From contig OU342637.1 of the NCBI GenBank assembly GCA_910589415.1, positions 24,093,162 through 24,157,161 of the forward strand: a stretch of DNA of 64,000 bases, written 5' to 3'. The DNA comes from Malachius bipustulatus. Taxonomy: Eukaryota; Arthropoda; Insecta; Coleoptera; Melyridae. The notes under the pieces were generated by a model, which saw only the letters and a list, made by a program, of their open reading frames with translations, ran no database searches and had not been told where the DNA came from. Numbering within the stretch: position 1 is the first letter of the stretch; every line of letters starts with the position of its first letter. This document shows positions 1 to 12,414 of this stretch, in pieces. Position numbers and translations under genes: made by a program.

Positions 1-2978
1 TCGTTCAATATTAACGACGAGAATAATACTTTTTTAACGAACTTCACATTGCCACGTTTGCCTGGTTCGAGAGGTATTGTGAAATGTGCTGCTAATGAAA
101 AGAAAACGCTCTTAACAAATTTTCTGAAAGAATCTCATCATGAAAAGTAGGTATTGAGAAGTCTTGATAGAAATTAATTAGGTCGTTGCTTGAGAAGGAA
201 AGAAGGTCAGAAAAAGTAATCAGTATCATATAAAGGGTAGAGATAATCTTACCTTCCTAAGTTAAAATAAATATTAAGCAGGAAGTGTGGTCCCGGATTT
301 TATTCTTACACTTCTCAAAGATTCTCTGTATTGCATGAGGATATAAACCAGAAGTTTCAAAATTCCATTGGTTGCTCGAAAAAAAAGCGTGGTGCGATCT
401 GATCCAACGCAAGCAAAACTCGTCTTTAATCGCCCTCGAGCACCGTCTTCGTGAAAAATCCATAAACAATTAACAAAATATTCTAGCAACCAGTAAGGAC
501 ATGAAAGGCAGGTAAATTTGTTAGCAGATTTGAAGCAATCCGTATTTTATACACTGTTATAAATCGAACGTTGTCTTTTATTCCAACTTTTTCACAAATT
601 TAATCGGTAAGTTGGTCTTTGAAGTAATACAAGAACGTCCGTATCTTCCGCAGGATGTGTAAAAGAACTCTCGTATCAGCATCTTCGTAAGTAGAGGAAA
701 AAAATAAAACTCCGCTGGTGACAAGTTTTAAGCTTGAATCACTGGACTGGAATACTCGTAGAATTGACGAGACAAAAAATTGGTTAATTGTTGCTTTTTG
801 AATACCGAATGGATAAAGAGATGCCACTGTTGCGGTAAAATTGTAGAGCGATTGACGAAACTTTTCAATGATTCGATTTACGATATCCCTTTGCAAGGCG
901 CTCTTTATTCGAGTGCAATCTTTAATGGACATTTCATGGTAGTGGTCCATGACTACTTCAACTCTTTCAGCATTGAATGAGTTTTTGAAAAACGTCTCGC
1001 TTAAAAGATAATAGTCCCCAAAAGTTGATGCAGTCGGTTTACCTGCTCAAACAATTATATGTTTGAGTTTTCTCAAACTCACTGGTAATATTGGTCGGAG
1101 TGTTAATTATTCCGGTAAGAGCAAATTTTCTTCTATTATCCTGAAGCAGTTCGTACATATGCCAAAATATGGACCTTTTCTTGTAATTTAATATGTCATA
1201 AATTGATTTTTGGTGCAGTTTTTATATTTTACCCCCTACAGCTTCCCCCATCCCCCGTACAGGACTACTTTTGACGCCTTCGGTAGAAGCATCACCTATG
1301 TCCACGTGACATCCAATGATATTCTGACCTGACACGATCTCTGATGATACCACAGCTGTAGACAAAGCAAAAGTAGCAAATTACAATTTTCAGACTCTAG
1401 GAGATCTATCCTAACTTCGAGAGACTCCAAAAATCAGTTTCTGAGTTCTAGTTTAACAAGCAAATCGTCGATTAAAACATTAGTGTTTTATTCATCATCA
1501 ATGGAATCGTCGATTTGTTTTTGGAAATAACCTACTGGCTTTAGAAGAACGAGTTAACGAGTTTTATTGTAAGTCTAATCATTTATAAGCCGTCGATTTT
1601 CAAGATCTTGAATCAGGAGAACTTCGCCGAGATTTTCTGTATCACTTGATTTCAGCATGTATCGAAAAAAATTTATGGATCATTCACAGGCTATTAGTCG
1701 CCAATTCTTAGACGATTCTTAAGCGGACGATCGTTGCTTAGTAGATTTGTAGACTGGATTTTCAGTAGCGCAAAAACCAAGCTGTTTACTAACCCTAGGT
1801 GAAAATTCCAAGAGACTCGAGACAATGTTTCTCTGAGTATTGTTTTTTCTTTACGTATCTACAATGAGAATAGTTTAGGTGACGAAAGGAATTACCTGAA
1901 GCGCTTTCTTTGCAGAGCAAAGCATATAATTTAAGATTGATATCTCAGAATTTCTATTAAAAATTCTTTGACAATTCAGTTATTTTAATGCAAGAAAATC
2001 TAAGACAAAGCGCAATTTAATTAGATAGTCCTAGAGAGTATTATTAAATTCAAATATATCACTGAGCAAACTTTCCTGAAATAAGCAGTGCTAGTCTAAG
2101 TGAAACGAGCACAAACACTGACTGAAACTAGGTATTATAATGCTGTTTGGATCTCGGCGTTTCAATTAGACATTTTCCGAAGTGCAACTGAAATTAATTC
2201 ATTCATTCAGTAAATCCACGAAAATAAATTCATTGTAGTTGCGAATGTCTCAAGGGGGAATAATATTACAACGCAAACTTTAACTCTCGAGAAGGAAGTG
2301 ATCTTTTAAACCGCGACTTCTAAATACCATCAAGCTACAATTAGAGTTTTCATATGAATATGCAAAAGTTGCTCGCGAAAACTTGCTTAAACTAATAGTT
2401 CTTTGGCGTCGATCGTCTGAATCTGTAATTTTATTCGTTTCGATCCCTTATTTAAAAAGCATTCTTGCGCATCAATCGCAGAAATAGTATTTTTATGCGA
2501 CTCAGTTGTGAATATTTCCGTCATTTTTTAAATTGGCTTTCGCAATTTTTTATGGTCATATCATAATAACGTAGTTGAAAATTTCATTTCAATTCGTTTG
2601 AAAACGTGTCACATTTTTAGATTACTTTGAAATTCGAAAAAAGTTGCATGGTCGTTTTGGAAAGCGAAAGTTTGAAAGGAATGTAAGGAATAGGTAAAAG
2701 AACGTAAACAATAGAAACCAAGGTTACGTTTTATGTTTGTTTTTATGATATTTTATGTTTTGATAATAATTATTACTGTTCATGTTATTAATTATGTTTA
2801 TTATTGTTCATTTTATCCCACCACCCCACAAAATAGATTATGATGGGTTGGCATGAGTCAAAACTCAGGAATATATTCTGATATTCAGTTTACTTTAAAA
2901 TTAAAGTAAACAACAGGAAGTATTCTGCTCTATGTGGAATATGTATGTATACTTCACTCTAAATAGTATATTGTGAAA
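1..2978. other. AT-rich noncoding stretch, no gene recognised
   Basis: No coding similarity, RNA gene or clear repeat structure is recognised. The longest open stretch is a 116-codon minus-strand frame at 600-950. It matches no family I know, lacks splice or promoter context and is most simply chance or a decayed remnant. The DNA is probably intron of the adhesion gene whose exon lies at 9257. Confidence 0.6.
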
Positions 2979-3083
2979 CAAGTGCGGAAAAGAGAAAATT
3001 TCTCACGAGTGTGAAACAATTGTGACACGAGACGAAGTCGAATGTCACAATTCACACGAGTGTGAAATTTCTTTTCCGCACGT
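2979..3083. repeat. Long imperfect hairpin (GTGCGGAAAAG arms)
   Basis: The left part begins AGTGCGGAAAAGA and the right part ends CTTTTCCGCACGT. Between them the arms AATTGTGACA and TGTCACAATT close on a short loop near 3035. The motif CACGAGTGTGAAA occurs in both arms. It lies immediately outside the 15-bp terminal repeat at 3098, so it may be part of the same DNA element or its insertion target. Confidence 0.7.
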
Positions 3084-3097
3084 GATACACACAGTAC

Positions 3098-4030
3098 TTT
3101 TCCTACGACCACAATTTAACAGATTAATTAATTAACAAATTTAACACACAAATTATTTTTTCTGACAATGCTCTGCTTTTATGACCTTTTCTCCAATTTA
3201 TGAAACGTTTATAAGCAGATTCGTCTTTTTCTCTCGAAACTACAGGTAGCAAATTCAAATAACCTGCTTGTTTTCTGACTTCAGGTGGTGTATTTTCTGC
3301 TTCAGATTCAGAGGAATCAAAATCCATTATAATGATAGGTACCTAACTAAAGTTTATTTATTCAGACTACCTAGGTAGGTATTATTTTCAATTCTACCAA
3401 TGACTTTTTAATATTACTATTATATACTTCATATATATATATATACTTTATGTTAAATCAGTGAATTCTACCGACAATATTATTATTATTTATTATTAGA
3501 CTCCGTATAAACTAAGAATAAGTGACGTGAGCGTGGAGACGTGGTAGATAATAACAATGATTTAAGAGAGGTTAGTATATCATTGATATGCAACTTCCAC
3601 ACAACGCAGGCGCTGTGCGTCGTCGATTGAAGTTAGTAGAGGTGTGCGAGGCGAGTTATTTTCACGTTCGTGAATTTGATTTGAACGCTACCAATGCTGT
3701 TATTAGCGATCAACTCGTAAATATTAATAATTACTGCCAGAAGAGAATAATGAGTCTATTTTATAGTCTTGTCGGGTTCTATGTTATCCCATTTGTGTTT
3801 ATTTTATTACCTTGAAGCTTTAAATGAATAGTTATTCCATTAACAATAAGTAACAGTTGAGTTCTCAGTTGCCGCCCATCACTATTGTTTACATTAAAAC
3901 TGTACGGAAACGATTTTTGGCTATGCGTTATGTCACTTTGTCGCACAGTTTTGGATACGTGAGAAATCTGCTAGTTTGCGCACAAAAAACGATGCGCAAA
4001 GTAGTGTTTTGTATAGTGGTCGTAGGAAAA
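3098..4030. mobile_element. DNA element with exact 15-bp terminal inverted repeats
   Basis: TTTTCCTACGACCAC at 3098-3112 is the exact reverse complement of GTGGTCGTAGGAAAA at 4016-4030, bounding 933 bp. Flanks do not show an unambiguous target duplication. The interior contains a minus-strand coding remnant (3124-3327) that resembles the N-terminal part of insect tyrosine-recombinase-like proteins, and otherwise AT-rich DNA with a short (AT)n run near 3430. The pairing of repeats and remnant suggests a degraded transposon, but the superfamily is uncertain. Confidence 0.5.
3124..3327 (-). pseudogene. Possible Crypton-like (tyrosine recombinase) N-terminal remnant
   Basis: This minus-strand frame starts at an ATG at 3327. 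It encodes about 67 residues: an acidic serine-rich start (MDFDSSESEAE), then a segment of the form LLPVVSREKDESAYKRF-xxW ending in SEKI. Insect Crypton-like or QRICH1-like tyrosine recombinase proteins commonly begin with an acidic stretch followed by a 'P-x-S-R-x-x-Y-x-x-x-Y-x-x-F-x-x-W ... S-E' core-binding segment, and this resembles it. The catalytic R/H/R/Y part is absent, so this would be only a first exon or a 3'-truncated copy. It sits just inside the left 15-bp terminal repeat. The assignment rests on pattern memory, not alignment, and a chance ORF remains possible. Confidence 0.33.
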
Positions 4031-6808
4031 ATAATAAAAGCAACTACTCTAAAAATTACTTCAGCGGGGTTGTGTGAATTGATATCATAGAAATCAACCC
4101 AATTCACATATTGTTTCGGTGCTAGGCCCGCCCTGGACCAATAGATGTCGTTGTCTCAGTGTCGTCGATGGGGAACCTGTATTATCGACACTGGCGCTTA
4201 CTAAGGTAGCGCATTCTCATTCTCACAAAAAGTTAGGAAAAAAGTTGGGAATGTCAATTTTAACTTCAAAAACGTCAGATTTTCCATGAACGTACAATAA
4301 CTGTCCAAAATTTCATATAATTTGTTATTAACTACGTGTATTTAAAAAAATTATTTTGCTGCGTTAGAGGATGTTTTAACAAGAAAAAGAAAGTTCGCGA
4401 AGTAAATTTCTTAATATTTTAAACTCATAGTCTCCTATCAATACTTACTTGTCACCGGGATTTTCTGGACCAAAAAAAGCCTCATCAGCAGACAGTTATG
4501 ATTGTAAAATTCGTTATCGTGTTAAACGTTACCAAATTTATTGTTCAATATTTTGCTTATATCTTTTAAAATGTAGCTCTGGATTTTTTTTAATTATATT
4601 TCCCGTACTTTACTGAGTGTCCCCTGCAATGTACTGAAGAGTTTATCCGTCATTTTCTCAACACCCTGTATATCTGTTGTCTTTTGTTTGTTGTTTCAGA
4701 TGCTAAGAAGTTAAACTATAATAATTAAATTCCATCACAAACCAAAACAATCGTTTTCATAATTTGACTTCATAGTTTGACACCCTGGCATAGGGGATGA
4801 GTTGTTATCGTTCGAGCCATCTTTATGTAATAAAACTTTAGCTGTAAGTTCTTATGTCATATTGTACGAAAGACAGTGTAGTAGTAGAAGATTCCGTGAC
4901 ACTTATTCAAGACAAGAGTTATTATAGGATCCAGACAAGCGAATTTATGCTTGTGAAGCGAGACAAGGTAAATGTGGAGTGAAATGTTTTATGTATAGCT
5001 TAAAAACGTCCACTTTCCGAAATCGTTTTATAAAAATGAAGATTTATTCAGCGAGTTCATTCGGTTTGACATCGGAAGAAAAAAGCAAGACTGCATCCAC
5101 TTGGAGCAATTTCACATGATTTATGCCCTCTCGAGGCAAGTGTACTTCCGTTTCTTGGGGGACGCAATACAACTAGCTACGAAATACATAAACATGAAGA
5201 GAAAGCATGAATTTCTAAAGAAAAGCCTACGAGGCTTGGGCATCCTATTTTAATTAATAATCAGAACCATATAGAGGTCTGTATGACGAATGTTCTAAAT
5301 AAAAATCTCCGGGAGAATGTTCAATCTGATCCAGTCGGAAATTTAACTCATATGCTGAAGTTGCCTCGTAATATATGGCAAGATTTAGTAAAAGGGACGC
5401 CATATCGATATAATAAATGCGTTTCTGAACATTTATCAAACATGCAATGCGAAACACTTTTTCCGTTCCATTACCTTTTACGACCCTTGTGTATTTTCAT
5501 AACGTTTTACATACACACTAGTATTGATACCATTGTTTAAGATTATTCCCAACATTCTATAAATATGCAAAATATTATATTTTATATCCTAAGAGCTAGA
5601 GAGATAATAATTTATTATTTTTATTCCAATCAAGACTGTTATTCCAATAAGCAGGGTAGTTAGGTATGCATAGACTATATGTTTGAAAAGCAAGTAGGTA
5701 AAACACGACACCCATTGACAGACGTTCGAAAATATTTTCAAAATTAGCTCAGTTATAGATCAAGACGACTAACTCATTGTTTGCTGCTAAAATAGCTCGT
5801 TACGAGTACCCAGAACTTACCATTCTTGATATTTGATGTTTCAAACGTAAAATAGTTTTAAATAGTGGTTGAATTTATTTCTGCTTTACCGTCGAAATAT
5901 CTCTGTGAATTATGAAATTTCCCAAAGTGACAATATATCTCAAAAGCCCCCGTAAAATATTAACTTAAAATCCGCAGAATTGAAAAGAGGTCGGGAAACT
6001 TCTTAATATTTATGACAAGAGTTTCAGCAGTCGCTCTCGGACACTTTTCTTCGCACATGTCGCAGGCCGGCTTTAATTTTTCATCAGAAACTCCAGCCGT
6101 CTGTCTTATATCCAGTTTAAGGTGATAAATAATCCATCTGGGCAAGACCTAAGGCCATATCCAATCTATGAATCCTCTGACGCCGAATGAAATCTCCTTC
6201 TGCTTATTGACTCGTGAGGAGCTTCCATTTCCTCATACAAGATTCAGACTAGGAATCATAACCGAATACAAATCCCCTCGAGGATTCCTTCACTCCCAGA
6301 TTCAATATTTCTTCCATTTACATTTATCATCTCTTTAAACATTACCACCTGTAATTTGATCATTCTACCACTAATACTAAATTTTGCCCAACAATACGTA
6401 AATATTGTTGAACGTAATAATTAATATATTTCAAGCAAGCTAAGCAGCTTTCTCAATCTTATGATTTCAAAATACTGACGGTCGGGCTAGTGAAATCAAG
6501 TTCTGAAAAAATACCCCCAACAATAGCCTCTGAAAGAGGCAAAATATCCATCAACAACTGATGCCTGTATTTAGAGAGGGATGACGTGATCCTAGGTCAA
6601 CTATAGAATTAAGAAATCGTTCTTGTTGATCTCTCAAAAAATATACCTGATAGATTTCGAGGACGAGAGAAGCTAAAATCGGTCCAAAAGCGTCATTGAT
6701 GAATAGTAGTAGTTTCCCTCAAGTCCTCATTTTATGACGAGAAGAATTGGTGACTCAACCCTATTCTGTAACAACCACACTTATCAGCTGATATGATTGA
6801 AGACCATC
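4031..6808. other. Noncoding stretch, nothing recognised
   Basis: AT-rich DNA without recognisable coding segments, RNA genes or long repeats. Open frames here (for example 5283-5540 plus, 5254-5457 minus) overlap one another on opposite strands and look like chance. Confidence 0.55.
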
Positions 6809-7427
6809 TACAGGGTGATCCCGAAATGGCGGACACGAACAGCACCACACCATCTATTGTGGATTGAATATTCTAAGTTTTATTTACTGTTTTCTCCAGT
6901 ATGGCTCCCTTAAGAAGATATGACCACTTTTGTAGAAAATAAAGTCACAGCACTGCACTGGATACCATTCTTCAGGCAGAAAAATAATGTGTAGGTCTAC
7001 AATACCCAGATATAGATGTTACCATGGAAACATATGAAATGGAAACACAACAAAGCTTAAAACAATAATCGTTGCGCGGATACAAATTCGATAATATTAT
7101 TCAAATCTCGAATTCGAACAACGATGCCACATTGAAAAATTTTGTTGAACACAGGGAATAGGTAAACTTTGAATGCTTGTAATTCCGTTCCCGATAATAA
7201 AAATAATAAAAAGCAAACACTATCGTTATAGTTATGTGAAACCATGTGTTTTGCCAGTGGAGGTTATTTAAATTTGACCGCCATTTTGATTTAAAGTTTA
7301 GAAAAAGGACACCCTATATCTCGGTAACGAAGGCGAGGAAACAATTTTTGTTTTAAATTTACAGTCTTTCTGAACATCCTCTACAACACCCTGTATTCCG
7401 TGTCCGCCATTTCGGGATCACCCTGTA
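6809..7427. mobile_element. TA-flanked MITE with ~27-bp TIRs (Tc1/mariner type)
   Basis: CAGGGTGATCCCGAAATGGC and the following GGACACG (6811-6837) are repeated as a perfect reverse complement at 7399-7425. Each end is bordered by TA (6809-6810 and 7426-7427), the target duplication expected of Tc1/mariner elements. The 615-bp element has no transposase, so it is non-autonomous. The CAGGGTG terminus is common among insect mariner-derived MITEs. Confidence 0.82.
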
Positions 7428-7770
7428 TAAGAATTGATATTAATTCCTATTTAGGATACCACCACTTAATGAAAATCACTCAAAATTATCAAATAACGAA
7501 GAAGTGGTTCTTGAAAAATCATCTGCTCACGAATTTAACGCTTCTGGTCCAAAGGTATCACTTTTTACACGAAGCATTAATTTCTATTATTTTTCACGTT
7601 CTTGTAAAGTTTTGATTTTTGGCTTCGTTTACGAGATGCTGAAACCTATTTGACTGATAAGTGTCATTGATCAACCAAGAGTTTCAGGAATGTATAAGAG
7701 GGAGATTCCCTGAAAAACGGCTAATGAAGTCTCATTGAATATAGACGGTAGTACAGAGAGTTCAAAGTAG

Positions 7771-7889
7771 AAATCATAATTGATTCCGGGGTGTTGTGCC
7801 GTGGTCCATGGAGATTTTCTCCGAAGGTTTCGCTCCGAACGCAAATCTCCATGGATCATGGCACAACACCCTCGAATTAATCACGATTT
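7771..7889. repeat. Short foldback repeat, 47-bp arms (copy 1)
   Basis: Arms at 7771-7817 and 7843-7889 are near-perfect reverse complements. The left runs AAATCATAATTGATTCCGG into TGTTGTGCC and CCATGGAGATTT, and the right mirrors it. The loop is about 26 bp. A related copy with the same arm ends is at 52117-52222, and the right flanks of both share the motif CGTGAAAGCCTA followed by CACATCA. Two dispersed copies sharing arms and part of a flank argue for a small mobile foldback family. Confidence 0.8.
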
Positions 7890-8213
7890 CAATACAGGCC
7901 GTCCGTGAAAGCCTATACACACATCAAAGAGTTCAAAGTTCCCTTACCTACATAATATTTTCAATAAACAAAAATATGGTTAAAATATTAAATCACGACT
8001 TTCCATTTTTTTTTCAGCATACTTCGACAACGACAACGACAAAAACTGTCTCAAATTTCTTTTTAGGTTATAAATCAGCATCAAGATCTCGCTAACTTTG
8101 ACAATTTAACCAACTCTGTATTTCGCAAAATAAAAAAGTTGCCTGTATTGGAAGATAGATTTTTGGAACCTATTTATACAGATATGGCTAGGAAATCTGG
8201 CAACGGTCCAATC

Positions 8214-8700
8214 TTTTTGTTTTAAGTTTTGAAAAATATGCAAAAACAGATAAATTTTGTAATTTAATTATTTTTTTAATGACGTAACTTTTTCCATACA
8301 AGAGATTCCTTGGGTAAATAATGATGGAACTATCTATGTTTTTAAATAGGACAACCTGTATATTATTACATTTTTAGATTATTTGAGAAAATTCAATAAC
8401 AATAATTTTACAGTTGCAGTTTAAGTTGAGTAGGTATTGCAAATTGAAAAAAATTTCACTTGCTTATAATTCATAACCTACTTAACTTAAATTGTAACTG
8501 TAAAAATCATTCTTATTCTATTTTCACGCGAAATATGAAAAAACAAAAATATACAGGGTGTCCTACTTAAAAAATAAACAATGTCCTCGTTACGTAGCCA
8601 AGTTACGTACATATGTATAAAAACTGTTACGTCAATAGAAAATTAATTAAATTAAATAATTGACCTATTTTTGCATTTTTTTAAAAACTTAAAATTGAGA
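8214..8700. repeat. Foldback repeat, ~235-bp imperfect arms
   Basis: The left arm (from about 8214) and right arm (to about 8700) pair imperfectly around a centre near 8455. Paired landmarks are ATGCAAAAA near 8238 and 8670, GACGTAAC near 8281 and 8634, and TAGGACA-x-CCTGTATAT near 8346 and 8560. Near the centre, GTTTAAGTTGAGTAGGT pairs with ACCTACTTAACTTAAAT. Part of the left arm is also present near 41390-41500, showing that it is an interspersed repeat. Confidence 0.72.
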
Positions 8701-8759
8701 GAATACTTAGTTATTTATTATACAAGCGAAAAAAGTGATATGAAGTGATATGAAGTTAT

Positions 8760-9150
8760 ATGAAAAGTGATATACAGTTCATGTAAAGCTTTCGACCAAA
8801 AGCACCTTTTATGTACATTGGAAATTTAAAATTTCCACAATGCCAATTTTCAGTGACATAGAAATTAAGGACAAAAAAATTTTAAGCGGCCCTAAAATAT
8901 CCGTCACTACGTATGAAAAAAAAAAAAGTAGCGCTTAAAAATGAAATACATAATATTAATTTAATGTGTAGAAAAGCTGAAACTGTTCTTGAGATATCGC
9001 CTAGTAACTTGAAAAATATATTATTTTACCCTGTATCTCGAAAATGGTTGCTTTTGCGGACCCATGTTAATATGAATTTTTTTGTCAGAACGCGCCAAGG
9101 AATCAAACCTTTAATTTTTCGACACACATTTTGAAACACCTGTATATAAT
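8760..9150. repeat. Interspersed repeat shared with 57.2-57.8 kb
   Basis: Shared landmarks in the same order at 8760-9150 and 57470-57830 are CACAATGCCAATTTT, then CCTAAAAT-TCCG, then TATCTCGAAAA, then GCGCCAAGGAA, then TTTTGAAACACC. The 57-kb copy is a foldback with both arms. This copy appears to hold only one arm, ending about 110 bp upstream of the Ig exon. Confidence 0.65.
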
Positions 9151-9256
9151 GCAGTAAACTAACCGAAATAAAGCGCTGTTTATTAAAAAATAACCACATT
9201 TTTCATTCAGTCTATATGTAAAAAAACTAAGCTACCTATATGTGTTAAATTTTCAG

Positions 9257-9464
9257 GTGGCGTGGGTGCGAGCTGAAGACCAGACGATCCTGAGTCTTCA
9301 TACGAAAGTGGTGACACACAATTCCCGAATAACTGTCACCCATGACAACCTGAAGACGTGGCAACTGAGGATCAGGCAGCTGAAGGAGTCAGACCGTGGC
9401 TGTTACATGTGTCAGATAAACACCAGCGTAATGAAAATACAGCAAGGTTGCGTCGACGTCTACG
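9257..9464 (+). CDS. Internal exon, DIP/lachesin-like Ig-domain adhesion protein
   Basis: This 208-bp internal exon encodes about 69 residues of an I/V-set immunoglobulin domain. It starts VAWVR, with the conserved core tryptophan. It then has the strand pattern QTILSLHTKVVTHNSRITV and closes with SDRGCYMCQINTSVMK and a GCVDV tail. D-x-G-x-Y-x-C is the Ig F-strand hallmark, and its cysteine would pair with one in the preceding exon. In insects the VAWV...DRGCYMCQINTS pattern is typical of Dpr-interacting proteins (DIPs) and lachesin-like proteins, which are extracellular, GPI- or membrane-anchored neuronal recognition molecules with three Ig domains that bind Dpr partners at synapses. Boundaries: 3' splice site TTTTCAG at 9250-9256 and 5' splice site GTAAGT at 9465-9470. 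The exon begins in phase 0 and ends in phase 1. Neighbouring exons lie outside the window. The family call is firm; the exact member is not. Confidence 0.9.
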
Positions 9465-11550
9465 GTAAGTCCTCCAAGATATCTTATACAGGTCAACACG
9501 ACAATTAACTAGATTATTATCACAAGATTACGAATCTATGGAGGGTGTTAGCTCTATGAGGAATCTGTTAAGCTCTATGAGGAATTAGTTAATCGGTGAA
9601 AGTAATTTTATATAAAAAATAAGAGTGAAAATTTAATCCGTAATGAAGTCTACCTGTCCATTTTCTTTATATTTTTACATGTTATTTCTATGAAACATCG
9701 CAGCCACTTCTAGTATAATACCTACGCATAAAAAATGTAACATTAAAAATAAGAGATATGGTATAAATACTCGTACAAAAGACTTTCCGTATTATTTCAA
9801 AAATTTACCGTACCAGAATCGGAGTCTTGGTGAAGATCAAATTGAATTAAAAAAAAGGAACGTAAAAATCACCTCACAATTCGAACAAAAGACTCGCCTG
9901 GTATTTAGCAGATGTTTTCATATCACGCAGTGGTAGTGTCATTTCGTAATTAAAAAGTAAGCTCTGTCCCTTTTGACATCTGTTTTTATCGCATCCTACG
10001 CATAAGCTTATTTTTAAGTACCTACCCTCGACGGTAAAATTGATTGCACCTACACGTAATGAACAGTCAAGACAAAGAAGTAGTTACCGGACGAATAACC
10101 GGGAAGGGGAGTTTATGAAATCGGATCGGGTAAAGTTCGTCGTTCGCCTCATCATTAATTAAAAAATTTGAAGTGTCTCTTCAGTGCCGAGTTCTTTTAC
10201 AATTTGTAACTTTGTTCTAAACTTAACTGATTTGCTCCGAGTTCGGAGGAGTTTACGAGTTTTCTTCTTCTTTGAAATATTCACGCTTTCATCAACCGAT
10301 TCGTTTCCTGGCGGAAAAACAGCGCATTTTCAAAGGAACTCGTACAGCTCTTACATGTTATCGCTCTTATTCTTTTACAAAGCGAACTTTACAAATTAAA
10401 AGTGTTTAGATACCTACATTTAATTGGCTGTTAAATAAGGTATTCATCGGAAATTGTATGGTCGTGATGTGAGTTTTAAATCTCCATCAATTTTCTTCTT
10501 CGAGATTCATTGAAATATTTTACCGTTTATTACGTAGCTATTTATGCACATCAGAGGAAAAGTTTTATTGAGTTTTCTCATTGAAAAAGTCTATTGACAC
10601 TTTTGCACAGTAAGCTTCTGAAAAACAAATATATGAAAAAATAAATTTTCAGAAATAATTCTGTTAAGCCATTTTTTTTTTCTTATTATTATAAAAGACC
10701 GGCTTGCAAGTCTTTTTACAGGATATCTATAATAATACACGGAAATTCACTACTTCTGCATAAAAATTATAACCTTAACTTTCTAAACGATGTATTCCAT
10801 CCAAGTCCCTGTGATGAAGAAGATTAATATTGATCATCCTGAATACCTCATGATTTCGATTGAGTGAGCGAAGAAATAATTATCTTCACTTCTGAAACAG
10901 TTTCACATTTTTCAGATAATTCATTTATAGCTATGTAGTTGAAATCATTATCTCTCCTGGGATCAAAACTTGTTAAAACGAAAAAAATGCACGATCCTTT
11001 AACAATGTTAAAATTGCTCAAAATGAGTCAAGAATATTATTCATAGATAAAATGTAGTTGTCTTCACTTTTTGGCCGTTACTTAGACTAGCTGTGACATA
11101 TTAAAAAAATAAAATAAACAAATACAGAACCAAAATAAACCGGAAATCATCCACCAAATTCCAAAGAGCTCTGAGCTCATCATTATGACGTCACAATTCG
11201 GAGATTTCTGTCCAATTTAGTCGAAAATGACTTAACAGGCATGAAATGTAACTCCCGTAGCACCAGAATCAGCTTTTGAACCTCAACAAAACATGTAGGG
11301 GAGATAATATTTACCATTTTAGTAGGTAGTTTAATAAAGTTCCATTTAGCATCTTTCAAATCAAAATTAACAACTTGTATTTAACTTCATTTCTCGATAA
11401 GACACGCGATCAGTAATCATAAACCACCATCTAACGAAAGTTCGTGTAAGTATTATTAGCCTAACCTGTCAGTTCCCTGCGGGTGAGTACTGTTCGATAT
11501 GCTAACGAGATCATTCTGTAATCATTACAACCCACTACAATTTTAAAGCA
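9465..11550. other. Intron start, nothing further recognised
   Basis: This is the downstream intron of the Ig exon. It is AT-rich and has no coding similarity or structured repeat that I can support. No second Ig-domain exon (expected to begin near a VPP motif) is visible here. Confidence 0.6.
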
Positions 11551-12068
11551 AGATCTCGCGACGGCAAAACCTTCGTTATTTTATAAAAGCTGAAAGTTTC
11601 CGTGCGCATGTTCCCAAAATAGGTAGGAATAATGCAGCAACTATGAAGTTTGGATCATCGTGGCTTTGAGATTGAAAGTATAAAGGGTAATTTTATTAAA
11701 ACTTAAAGGGCATGTAGAAAATGCAAACGTTGGTGAAAAATTTCCTGTAGACATGGGTTGATGGAGCTTTATCTTTCAAACTACAGGGTGTTAAAGTTCT
11801 TCAAAAAAATTATTCTTTTTTGAATGTCTATAAACTAACTGATCAGAATATTTGCCTATTTTTGCATTTTATACCAACCTTTTAAGTTTAAGAAAAAATA
11901 AACTTTATACTTCATTATACATCTTCTTCAGCTGTTATCTGCTAAAGCCACGATGATCCAAACTTCATAGCCGCTGTATTGTTCCTACCTATGTTGGGGA
12001 CATACGCTCAGAAACTTATTAGCTCTTAGAAACTTAGAAATAACGAAGGTCTGGCAGTCGCGGGCTCT
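11551..12068. mobile_element. MITE-like element with ~120-bp inverted arms
   Basis: The left arm runs from CTCGCGACGGC at 11556 through CCTTCGTTATTT and AGGTAGGAAT-AT-GCAGC to ATGAAGTTTGGATCATCGTG near 11660. The right arm at 11942-12066 is its imperfect reverse complement, starting CACGATGATCCAAACTTCAT and ending near CTGGCAGTCGCGGG. The interior is about 270 bp, AT-rich and noncoding. It is a non-autonomous inverted-repeat element of unknown superfamily. Confidence 0.72.
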
Positions 12069-12414
12069 TAGTCTATTTCAATTAATAAGAAAAATACGAT
12101 CCTGTACTCTCCTGAAAGTTATTTACTTAAATGTTTTGTTCTGAAAATTTTTTACTTAAATGTTGAACTAATTATTATTATTATTACTTATATCTATGAC
12201 AGGTTTTCCAAATTCTATCATTTAATAGTGAACTAAATGAAGCTTAGAAGATCAACCTAAACTTTTTTATTTTGAATAAAAGCTGCAACACTTTAATTTT
12301 GAAATTCTCAAAATTATATTTTTGACACGATTGGGTAGATTTTTGTTGCAATTTAGTTATTTATGGTATTTATGAACTGCTGCAGGACATTTTAGAGTAA
12401 TTTAAAATTGCTTG

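Noticed and set aside
600..950. 116-codon minus-strand frame, considered as a transposase fragment
   Set aside because: Only vague resemblance to hAT C-terminal patterns; no diagnostic motif seen.
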